Of a DNA stretch of 5,888 nucleotides, positions 1-5,495 are shown in pieces. The stretch lies in NCBI GenBank assembly GCA_012960055.1, contig DUCA01000051.1:496-6383 (forward strand), in the 5' to 3' direction. Position numbers and translations under genes: made by a program. Within the stretch, counting starts at the first letter, position 1. Every line of letters starts with the position of its first letter. The stretch is from Cycloclasticus sp. Lineage in GTDB: Bacteria; Pseudomonadota; Gammaproteobacteria; Methylococcales; Cycloclasticaceae. The notes below the pieces were generated by a model, which did no database searches, had not been told where the DNA came from, and saw nothing but the letters and a program-made list of their open reading frames with translations.

Positions 1-1
1 C

Positions 2-61
2 CCAGACGTCGGGCATAAGGCAACCGCTTATTTAGACTTATTTGTTTTTAGCGGGTTATGA
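2..61 (+). CDS. Possible 3' end of an upstream gene (partial)
   Basis: Reading from base 2, twenty codons stay open to a TGA at 59-61, giving a short tail that begins PDVGHKATAYLDLF. The other two forward frames meet stops earlier (TAA at 16-18, TAG at 33-35). I do not recognise the peptide and cannot assign a family. The third frame is open from 36 to a TAA at 99-101 and encodes a hydrophobic stretch (TYLFLAGYEF), so a frameshifted tail ending at 101 is also possible. On the minus strand an ATG at 16-14 runs off the left edge, with no convincing ribosome binding site. A twenty-codon open stretch can occur by chance, so this is a weak call. Confidence 0.2.
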   Translation, partial: PDVGHKATAYLDLFVFSGL

Positions 62-96
62 ATTCCTTGCGAGTGATTTAGCTCATATTCGCATTG

Positions 97-102
97 GATA
101 AT
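97..102 (+). promoter_or_regulatory. Candidate -10 box upstream of the PdxA-like gene
   Basis: GATAAT at 97-102 matches the sigma-70 -10 consensus TATAAT at five of six positions. There is no good -35 hexamer at the normal distance: TGATTT at 74-79 is a poor match with a 17-base spacer, and TTGCGA at 67-72 is too far away. If the box is used, transcription would begin near 108-110, leaving a leader of about 30 bases before the ATG at 139. This would also exclude the in-frame TTG at 94, which overlaps the box. An imperfect inverted repeat (GCGA.TGA ... TCA...TCGC, about 69-92) lies just upstream and could be an operator, but it is asymmetric and weak. Confidence 0.25.
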
Positions 103-138
103 GCTAAGCTAATGTTTAATAAGAGCTGGGTAATTAGC

Positions 139-1116
139 ATGAGTACAAAACCAAAAATAGCAACGATGATTGGCGACCCAGCAGGCATCGGCCCTGAGGT
201 GGTGGCTAAAGCATGGGCAACGGGTGAGATACACGCGTATTGCGCGCCGGTGCTCGTGGGTAGCCAGGCGGTGATGCAGCGCGCGGTTAAGGACTGTGGT
301 TTGTCGTTAGACGTGGTAAAGGTGTCGTCAATTGATGAAATTCATAACGACCCCACGATTATCGATATTATTGATTCGGGTACCTTCGATACAAGCCGCT
401 TTGTGATGGCGCAGGATAATACATCCTGCGGTCAAATCAGTGCTGACTGGCTAGACGAAATGGATCAAATGGCTTTGGCGGGCGAGGTAGATGGCACGGT
501 GATGGCGCCCATTAGCTCGGTCTCGATGAAAATGGCAGGCACCTTAGACAAGGTCATCAATATGGAGCCGGGCCATAGCTATTTATTTTTAATCAGTGGC
601 CCGTTGCGGGTGATGCACCTGACCGATCACCTGCCCTTACGAACCGTGTGCGATTTAATTAAACGCGATTTGGTGGGGAGCGCTATTAAGCAGCTTAATG
701 AATCACTCAAAGAATGGGGCATTGCTGAGCCGCGTATCGCGGTGGCGGGCTTGAATCCACACGCCAGTGGACTTGAGGAAGAGCAAGAAATTACCCCCGG
801 TGTCGAAGATGCGAAAGCATTAGGCATTAATGTTGTTGGGCCGATTGCGGCGGACTCTGTGTTTAGGCATTGTATCGATGGTCATTACGACGTGGTGCTG
901 GCGATGTTTCATGACCAAGGGCATATCGCGATTAAAACCTGGGGATTTTCCGGTAATTGCGCCCTTATTATGGGGCCGCCGTACTTGCATATGTCGGTAG
1001 CACACGGCACGGCGTATGATTTAGCCGGTACCGGGAAAGCTGACCATTCGATGATATTAGAAGCGATAAAATTAACCGGAAACCTAGCCGCCGGTAATGG
1101 CTTTTTTAAGCAATAG
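139..1116 (+). CDS. PdxA-family NAD-dependent dehydrogenase, probably a dihydrodiol dehydrogenase
   Basis: A 325-residue protein, normal length for the PdxA family. The family signature GDPAGIGPE is at residues 12-20. The three metal-binding histidines of PdxA are present: H164 (DHLPLR), H208 (LNPHA) and H258 (FHDQG). The conserved K266 and the late motif HGTAYDLAGTGKADH (289-303) are also kept. In a gapless alignment to E. coli PdxA from memory, substrate-contacting N283 becomes A275, R292 becomes H284 and T137 becomes S147, so the classical substrate 4-phosphohydroxy-threonine looks unlikely. TphB of terephthalate degradation is a PdxA-family enzyme that oxidises a cis-dihydrodiol, and the two oxygenase genes directly downstream suggest a similar role (inference). 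Oxidation of another hydroxy-acid or a D-threonate-phosphate-like substrate remains possible. I chose ATG 139 because the protein then begins MSTKPKIATMIGDPAG, as family members do; TTG 94 and ATG 112 would add unconserved residues. AAGAG at 121-125 is a weak ribosome binding site. It is expected to be cytosolic. Confidence 0.85.
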   Translation: MSTKPKIATMIGDPAGIGPEVVAKAWATGEIHAYCAPVLVGSQAVMQRAVKDCGLSLDVVKVSSIDEIHNDPTIIDIIDSGTFDTSRFVMAQDNTSCGQISADWLDEMDQMALAGEVDGTVMAPISSVSMKMAGTLDKVINMEPGHSYLFLISGPLRVMHLTDHLPLRTVCDLIKRDLVGSAIKQLNESLKEWGIAEPRIAVAGLNPHASGLEEEQEITPGVEDAKALGINVVGPIAADSVFRHCIDGHYDVVLAMFHDQGHIAIKTWGFSGNCALIMGPPYLHMSVAHGTAYDLAGTGKADHSMILEAIKLTGNLAAGNGFFKQ

Positions 1117-1132
1117 ATAAGCAGGGGTATTT

Positions 1133-2383
1133 ATGAGCGCTCAGCAGCAAGTGGATAGCATAAACATTAATGGCAATAGCGCGCCCTTTTCTGTTTATTT
1201 GGATGAAGACGTTTATAAATTAGAGCAAGAAAAATTATACCGTGGGCCGGTTTGGTCCTACTTAGGCTTAGATGTAGAAGTGCCGAATGCGGGCGATTAT
1301 AAGTCTACTTTTGTTGGCGATACACCGATTGTGATGACACGTGATGAACAGGGCGATATCCATGCTTGGGTTAATCGTTGTGCTCATAAAGGCGCGTTGG
1401 TGTGCAGGGAACGACACGGCCATTCAGACGATGGCGCGTTCACCTGTGTTTACCACCAATGGGCTTATGACGCGAAAGGCGACTTACGTGGTGTGCCTTT
1501 TCGCCGCGGTTTAAAGGGCATTGGCGGCTATGAAAAAGATTTCGACATGGCCGAGCATGGGCTGCGTCAGTTACGGGTGGCAACCATTGCTCATATGGTG
1601 TTTGCTAGTTTTGACCAACAGGCCCCCGAATTGGAGGCTTTCTTGGGTGAAAAAATGTGTGAGAATATCCATCGCATTATGCACAAGCCGATTAAGCTTA
1701 TTGGTCATGCGCGCCAATACATGCAGGGTAATTGGAAGTTGTATTCTGAAAACAGTCGCGATGCGTATCACGGTGGCCTACTGCATTTGTTTTACCCCAC
1801 GTTTGGTATCTATCGCCAAAGCCAAGAGAGCGAAGGTGTGCTGAATGATGAGGGTTATCATAATTACTTTAATGTTTCGGCACCTAAGAAAAAGGTGGAT
1901 TACGCAGAGTTTAAAGAAGAAGCCAACCGTGAAATGCAAGGCGCACATGAACTTAAAGACCCTCGAGTATTAAAATTTGTGCCAGAGCGAGATGACAGCG
2001 TAGGCTTAAGTATTCAGTCATTATTCCCATCCGTAGTGTTACAGCAAATTCAAAATACGCTAGCGGCACGGCAGGTATTGCCAAAAGGTGTTAATGGCAC
2101 TGAATTAGTGTGGACATACTTCGGTTTTGAAGATGATAATGAAGAAATGGATCGGCACCGGTTAAGGAATATCAACTTGGTGGGTCCAGCTGGTTTTATA
2201 TCCATGGAAGACGGTGAGGCGATAGAACTTTGCCAAAATGGAGTTCATCGGGATGAGCATGAGCGTTCATTTATAGAAATGGGTGGCACAGAGCCAGCGC
2301 CGCATACTAGCCCAATAGGCATGGATGAAAATGCCGTGCGGGGGTTTTGGAAAGGTTATAGAAAAGTGATGACAAGCAGTTAA
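1133..2383 (+). CDS. Rieske ring-hydroxylating oxygenase alpha subunit, salicylate/anthranilate/terephthalate type (alpha1)
   Basis: A 416-residue large subunit of a Rieske non-haem iron oxygenase, complete at both ends. The Rieske [2Fe-2S] ligands are C83, H85, C105 and H108. The spacer between the H85 and C105 pairs is 19 residues, longer than the roughly 15-17 usual in the family. The catalytic iron site follows NWKLYSEN (200-207): D210 bridges to the Rieske centre, H213 and H218 bind iron, and the carboxylate ligand is probably D360 in GPAGFISMEDGEA. NWKLYxEN, LLHLFYPTFG and the C-terminal AVRGFWKGYR recall the large subunits of salicylate 5-hydroxylase (NagG), anthranilate dioxygenase (AndAc) and TphA2, so a carboxylated aromatic substrate is likely; that is family-level inference. 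The gene starts 16 bases after the PdxA-like gene with AGGGG five bases before the ATG, and ends 15 bases before the second alpha subunit. It has no beta gene directly after it and must obtain electrons from a ferredoxin/reductase not encoded here. Confidence 0.92.
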   Translation: MSAQQQVDSININGNSAPFSVYLDEDVYKLEQEKLYRGPVWSYLGLDVEVPNAGDYKSTFVGDTPIVMTRDEQGDIHAWVNRCAHKGALVCRERHGHSDDGAFTCVYHQWAYDAKGDLRGVPFRRGLKGIGGYEKDFDMAEHGLRQLRVATIAHMVFASFDQQAPELEAFLGEKMCENIHRIMHKPIKLIGHARQYMQGNWKLYSENSRDAYHGGLLHLFYPTFGIYRQSQESEGVLNDEGYHNYFNVSAPKKKVDYAEFKEEANREMQGAHELKDPRVLKFVPERDDSVGLSIQSLFPSVVLQQIQNTLAARQVLPKGVNGTELVWTYFGFEDDNEEMDRHRLRNINLVGPAGFISMEDGEAIELCQNGVHRDEHERSFIEMGGTEPAPHTSPIGMDENAVRGFWKGYRKVMTSS

Positions 2384-2398
2384 CCAAAAGGTGTAGAG

Positions 2399-3763
2399 AT
2401 GATAGATGCAAGAGAGTTGGTCGATACGAAAAATTCGACTCAAGCAAAAAAGATTTTTGGCGATCAAGAAGTTTACGAACAAGAACTAGAGCGGATATTT
2501 GGCCGCTGCTGGTTGTTTTTGGCGCATGAGTGCATGCTTGAGAAAACAGGCGACTTTATTACAACAACGATGGCAGAAGACCCCGTGGTTGTTACCCGCC
2601 ATAAAGACGGCTCTATAAATGCATTTATTAATTCCTGTAGTCACCGTGGTAACCGTGTGTGTACGGCAGATTCGGGCAATTCAAAATCCTTTGTTTGTAA
2701 TTATCATGGTTGGGTATTTGGGGCCGATGGTTCGTTGGTTGATGTGCCATTAGCGGAAACCTGCTATCACGGTGATATTGATAAGAGCAAACTCGGGCTT
2801 CCTAAGATTCGCGTGGAAAGCTACAGAGGGTTCGTTTTTGGCTGTTTTGATGACGACGCGCCAAGCTTAGAGGAATATCTAGGTGACTGGGGCTGGTATT
2901 TAGATACCTTTATGGTCGGTGCTGGAGAGGGTATGGAACTGATAGGGCCACCGATGAAATCGACCTTAAAATGCAACTGGAAAGTGCCGGCTGAAAATTT
3001 CGTTGGAGACGCGTATCACGTAGGTTGGACACACGCGGCAGCACTTGAAGTGCTCGGCGGTGAGCTGGGTATGTTAGCAGGCAATACGGCTGAAATACCG
3101 TATGCCCAATTGGGCATTCAAGTGACAACACGACATGGACACGGCTGTGGCATTATTCGACAAGCCGCTTCATCTATTCATGTTAAGCGCGAGAACTACG
3201 ATAAGTTTAATCAAGAAACCATTCCTAAAGTGGCTGAAAAATTAGGCGAAGCCAGAGCGGGTTTGTTTGACGGGCATTGGAACTGTACGACCTTCCCAAG
3301 TTGCTCATTCTTGTACGGCACAAACATATTTAAAGTTTGGCACCCAAGGGGGCCGAATGAGATTGAAGTGTGGTCGTATGTGTTAGTGCATAAAGGTATG
3401 GACGATGCGACTAAGAAAGAGGTGGTTAAACAAGCGGCTAGAAGCTTTGGCACAGCGGGTACGCTGGAAAGTGATGATGGCGATAATATGGTGAATGCCA
3501 CGTCCATTAACCAAGGTACGCAAGCACGTAAAAATAGAATGAGCTCCACCATGGCTCATGATTATGAGGGGCCACACCCAGAGTTTCCGGGCATCGTTGG
3601 TGCAAGTTTTATCGGTGAAACATCGTATCGTGGTTTTTATCGTTTTTATCAAGAAATAATGAACGCAGAAAGTTGGCAAGCCATTCATGCAAGAGATGAC
3701 GAATGGGATGATATGTTCGAGAACAAGGATTTTTGGAAGAACAAAATAGCGGGGAATAAATAA
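2399..3763 (+). CDS. Rieske ring-hydroxylating dioxygenase alpha subunit, naphthalene/PAH type (alpha2)
   Basis: A 454-residue large subunit, the usual size for naphthalene-type dioxygenases. The Rieske ligands are C80, H82, C100 and H103 with the normal 17-residue spacer. The active-site segment NWKVPAENFVGDAYHVGWTH (193-212) is almost the naphthalene dioxygenase sequence, with D204 as the bridging aspartate and H207 and H212 as iron ligands. The third ligand is probably D360 in GTLESDDGDNM. These positions fall within one or two residues of naphthalene dioxygenase (D205, H208, H213, D362), and F350 corresponds to its selectivity residue F352. The C-terminal IGETSYRGFYRFYQ (405-418) is also typical. 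Expected reaction: NADH-dependent cis-dihydroxylation of a bicyclic or polycyclic aromatic, with electrons from an external ferredoxin/reductase. The gene starts at ATG 2399 with AAAAGGTG at 2386-2393 as ribosome binding site. It stops one base before the beta gene, so the two are clearly co-translated partners. The precise substrate (naphthalene, biphenyl, phenanthrene, pyrene) cannot be decided here. Confidence 0.94.
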   Translation: MIDARELVDTKNSTQAKKIFGDQEVYEQELERIFGRCWLFLAHECMLEKTGDFITTTMAEDPVVVTRHKDGSINAFINSCSHRGNRVCTADSGNSKSFVCNYHGWVFGADGSLVDVPLAETCYHGDIDKSKLGLPKIRVESYRGFVFGCFDDDAPSLEEYLGDWGWYLDTFMVGAGEGMELIGPPMKSTLKCNWKVPAENFVGDAYHVGWTHAAALEVLGGELGMLAGNTAEIPYAQLGIQVTTRHGHGCGIIRQAASSIHVKRENYDKFNQETIPKVAEKLGEARAGLFDGHWNCTTFPSCSFLYGTNIFKVWHPRGPNEIEVWSYVLVHKGMDDATKKEVVKQAARSFGTAGTLESDDGDNMVNATSINQGTQARKNRMSSTMAHDYEGPHPEFPGIVGASFIGETSYRGFYRFYQEIMNAESWQAIHARDDEWDDMFENKDFWKNKIAGNK

Positions 3764-3764
3764 C

Positions 3765-4298
3765 ATGCACGATATTCAACCGACAGATCGCGTCTCCCTA
3801 GAGCTTCATCATGCCATTTCACAACATGCCTATACAGAAGCGCGCATGCTGCAAAACCATCAATATAAAGAATGGTTAGAAGGGTTCGTTGCTGAGGATA
3901 TTCACTTTTGGATGCCAGTGATTGAACGCCGCTATCGTAAAGATAAACGCCCAGCGCCAGGACCAGATGATATGGCAATTTATAGCGATGATTACAGTGA
4001 AGTAAAACAGCGTGTTGACCGGATGTATACCGGCACGGTGTGGATGGAAGACCCTGCGTCTGACATTAAATACCTGCTGACCAATATTGAGGCGTTCCAT
4101 ACTGAACAAGACGACTTGTTTAAAGTGTATACAAACGTGGCGTATATTCGTCACCGTCAACAATTGGAAAGATCAGAGCACATTGGCGCAAGGGAAGACT
4201 TGCTCAGAAAGGTTGGCGATAAGTTTCAATTGGTACGACGAAAGATAGTGCTGGATGCACGAGTAACGATAGATAAGAACTTATATTTTTTTGGTTAA
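3765..4298 (+). CDS. Ring-hydroxylating dioxygenase beta subunit
   Basis: A 177-residue small subunit of an alpha3beta3 aromatic-ring dioxygenase, slightly shorter than naphthalene dioxygenase beta (about 190). Family marks are WLEGFVAEDIHFWMPV (37-52), where other members have forms of FAEDIxYWMP; RVDRMYTGTVWMEDP (83-97), matching the RVxRLxTGxxWxEDP block; and the end RRKIVLDARVTIDKNLYFF (158-176), matching the usual RRxIVLD...KNLxxFF. The beta subunit folds like the NTF2/scytalone dehydratase group and mainly supports the hexamer; it binds no metal. The ATG follows the alpha2 stop after a single base, with GGGGAA at 3751-3756 inside the end of alpha2 as ribosome binding site. It is therefore the natural partner of alpha2. 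Because alpha1 has no beta gene nearby, the same beta may also serve alpha1, which is inference. The gene ends the tight four-gene run; a 185-base gap follows. Confidence 0.92.
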   Translation: MHDIQPTDRVSLELHHAISQHAYTEARMLQNHQYKEWLEGFVAEDIHFWMPVIERRYRKDKRPAPGPDDMAIYSDDYSEVKQRVDRMYTGTVWMEDPASDIKYLLTNIEAFHTEQDDLFKVYTNVAYIRHRQQLERSEHIGAREDLLRKVGDKFQLVRRKIVLDARVTIDKNLYFFG

Positions 4299-4312
4299 AA
4301 TAAAAGCAGTAT

Positions 4313-4349
4313 CCCCTCCTCCTTTAGGGAGGCGGGTTAGGGTGCAGGG
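4313..4349 (+). repeat. GC-rich intergenic palindrome with GGGTTAGGGTGCAGGG tail
   Basis: Bases 4314-4322 pair with 4328-4336 around a five-base loop: eight G-C or A-T pairs with one T-C mismatch at 4317/4333. The right arm continues into GGGTTAGGGTGCAGGG. From memory, a palindrome of the form CCCTCCC...GGGAGGGTTAGGGTGGGG recurs in intergenic regions of many Gram-negative genomes, and this looks like a diverged unit. Only one copy is in the window, so the repeat nature is inferred. No T-run follows, so it is not a standard intrinsic terminator, though it could stabilise the upstream mRNA end or slow polymerase. Confidence 0.5.
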
Positions 4350-4470
4350 AAACCGTTAGAAATAAATCGGGGCGGTTATTTTTAGCACATACCCGCATTT
4401 CAGCCTTCTTTTTGGAAAGGCGGAAGGAAGTAAAAAGAGACATACGCCCGATGGGTGCAATTTAAGAAAA
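4350..4470 (+). other. Non-coding gap between the beta subunit and the extradiol gene
   Basis: I see no gene here. Several short inverted repeats are visible: AACCG 4351-4355 with CGGTT 4373-4377; AAATAA 4360-4365 with TTATTT 4376-4381, which runs into TTTT and could act as a weak terminator; and GCCTT 4403-4407 with AAGGC 4417-4421. ACATAC followed by CCG occurs twice in similar form, from 4387 and from 4440. No convincing -35/-10 pair is visible, yet the gap suggests that the extradiol gene may have its own transcription start or that the operon mRNA is processed here. Confidence 0.35.
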
Positions 4471-4475
4471 GAGGA
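4471..4475 (+). promoter_or_regulatory. Ribosome binding site of the extradiol dioxygenase gene
   Basis: GAGGA inside an A-rich stretch lies eight bases before the ATG at 4484. It is the best Shine-Dalgarno match in the window together with that of trpB, and it fixes the start of the extradiol gene. The first residues (VTELGYMGFNV) align with the usual beginning of the family, which supports this choice. Confidence 0.8.
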
Positions 4476-4483
4476 AACAATCA

Positions 4484-5380
4484 ATGGTAAAAGTAACAGA
4501 GCTAGGCTACATGGGCTTTAACGTCACCGATTTGAATGCGTGGCGCGAATTTGCAACAAAATGCGTGGGCATGGAAATTGAAGAAGGCGATCAAGATGAC
4601 CGCTTCTATTTAAGAATGGACGCTCATCATCACCGTTTTACCATTCATCAGTCAAATGAAGATGATCTGGCGTACACAGGCTGGCGCGTATCAGGCCGTG
4701 AAGAATTTGAAGCCATGCAGCAACAGCTCAGTGATGCGGGTGTTGAATATCGTGTGGCATCGGAAGAAGAAGCTGACGAGCGTTTTGTTTTGGGCTTACT
4801 TAAATTAGAAGATCCGTCTGGCAACCCAACAGAAATCTTCTATGCGCCGCAAGTTGATGTGATGAAACCTTTTCACCCAGGGCGCCCAATGCACGGTAAA
4901 TTTTTAACGGGCGACCAAGGCGTAGGCCATTTCATTATTCGTTCGATGGACGATGAAGCTGCGTACCAATTCTATTCATTATTGGGCTTAAAAGGTTCGG
5001 CTGAATATAAATTAAAGTTGCCGAATGGCATGATGGCTAAACCTACCTTTATGAACTGTAATGATCGCCAGCATTCATTGGCATTCGGTTTGGGCCCAAT
5101 GGACAAGCGTATTAATCACTTGATGTTGGAATACACACAGCTAGATGATTTAGGTATTGCTCACGATACCATTCGTCAACAAGGTATCGATGTGGCCATG
5201 CAATTGGGTAAGCACTCAAATGACCAAGCGTATACATTCTATTTCGCAACGCCATCGGGTTGGTTGTTAGAACTTGGGCACGGTGCGCGCCATACGTTAA
5301 AAGATCAAGAATACTATGTGGGTGATGTTTTTGGTCATAGACCTGAGGCAAAAGGCTACGGCATGGATATCGATTTGTAA
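4484..5380 (+). CDS. Type I extradiol ring-cleavage dioxygenase (BphC/NahC family)
   Basis: A 298-residue vicinal-oxygen-chelate enzyme, the normal length for two-domain catechol extradiol dioxygenases. The N-terminal domain (about 1-120) is the degenerate, non-metal half. The C-terminal domain carries the Fe(II) ligands H149 (GVGHF), H212 (INHLMLE) and E263 (LLELGHG), matching H146, H210 and E260 of 2,3-dihydroxybiphenyl 1,2-dioxygenase. Catalytic H197 (RQHSLAFG), H244 (GKHSNDQ) and Y253 (YTFYFATPSGW) are also in place, so it should be active. The reaction is oxygen-dependent cleavage of a catechol next to one hydroxyl, giving a yellow semialdehyde-type product. The likely substrate is a bicyclic catechol such as 2,3-dihydroxybiphenyl or 1,2-dihydroxynaphthalene, since size and family match those enzymes and a PAH-type dioxygenase lies upstream. 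Monocyclic catechols cannot be excluded. It follows the dioxygenase genes after a 185-base gap, and a strong terminator sits 12 bases after its stop. Confidence 0.93.
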   Translation: MVKVTELGYMGFNVTDLNAWREFATKCVGMEIEEGDQDDRFYLRMDAHHHRFTIHQSNEDDLAYTGWRVSGREEFEAMQQQLSDAGVEYRVASEEEADERFVLGLLKLEDPSGNPTEIFYAPQVDVMKPFHPGRPMHGKFLTGDQGVGHFIIRSMDDEAAYQFYSLLGLKGSAEYKLKLPNGMMAKPTFMNCNDRQHSLAFGLGPMDKRINHLMLEYTQLDDLGIAHDTIRQQGIDVAMQLGKHSNDQAYTFYFATPSGWLLELGHGARHTLKDQEYYVGDVFGHRPEAKGYGMDIDL

Positions 5381-5392
5381 TACTGGGCCCAT

Positions 5393-5435
5393 GGCAGTAA
5401 CAAAAGGGCCCTATATGGGCTCTTTTGTTATTGCC
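5393..5435 (+). terminator. Strong intrinsic terminator after the extradiol gene
   Basis: Two 19-base arms (5393-5411 and 5417-5435) pair completely around the loop TATAT. Seventeen pairs are Watson-Crick and two are G-U in the + strand RNA (5397/5431 and 5407/5421). The GC-rich core AGGGCCC/GGGCTCT is followed by TTTTGTTATT, with a matching A-tract before the core, which is the classic rho-independent layout. The two G-U pairs become A-C mismatches in the opposite transcript, so it favours + strand termination, though the core could work in both directions. It separates the catabolic operon from trpB. Confidence 0.9.
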
Positions 5436-5441
5436 CTGCTA

Positions 5442-5470
5442 TTGATGTAATAAATTGGTTAAGCTATTAG
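5442..5470 (+). promoter_or_regulatory. Candidate sigma-70 promoter for trpB
   Basis: TTGATG at 5442-5447 and TATTAG at 5465-5470 are separated by exactly 17 bases, each matching its consensus hexamer at four of six positions. Transcription would begin near 5477, leaving about 20 bases before the start codon. Its position just after the terminator makes a new transcription start likely. No trp leader peptide or attenuator fits in so short a leader. Confidence 0.4.
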
Positions 5471-5485
5471 AAACGAGTGATTAGC

Positions 5486-5490
5486 GAGGA
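5486..5490 (+). promoter_or_regulatory. Ribosome binding site deciding the trpB start
   Basis: GAGGA is two bases from the first of two adjacent ATG codons (5493) and five bases from the second (5496). The second spacing is workable and the first is too short, so 5496 is preferred. The choice changes the protein by one methionine only. Confidence 0.65.
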
Positions 5491-5495
5491 AGATG

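Noticed and set aside
94..138. Fifteen-residue N-terminal extension of the PdxA-like protein from TTG 94
   Set aside because: The extension is not family-like, uses a rare start, has no ribosome binding site and overlaps a candidate -10 box; ATG 139 gives the expected N-terminus.
1521..1844. A 107-codon + strand frame inside alpha1
   Set aside because: It is a frame-shadow of the Rieske oxygenase segment that carries the iron-binding motif, with no independent motif.
3383..3978. Long minus-strand open frames across the alpha2/beta join and beta gene
   Set aside because: They lie opposite strongly supported genes, have no recognisable domains or ribosome binding sites, and their composition (rich in His, Leu, Ser, Thr) is typical of antisense frames.
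4360..4384. AAATAA/TTATTT inverted repeat followed by Ts as a terminator of the dioxygenase operon
   Set aside because: The stem is only six A-T pairs with a ten-base loop, too weak to call as an intrinsic terminator.
4299..4483. Riboswitch or attenuator leader for the extradiol gene
   Set aside because: The hairpins do not form a recognisable riboswitch class, there is no short leader reading frame with a regulatory codon run, and no terminator directly precedes the gene.
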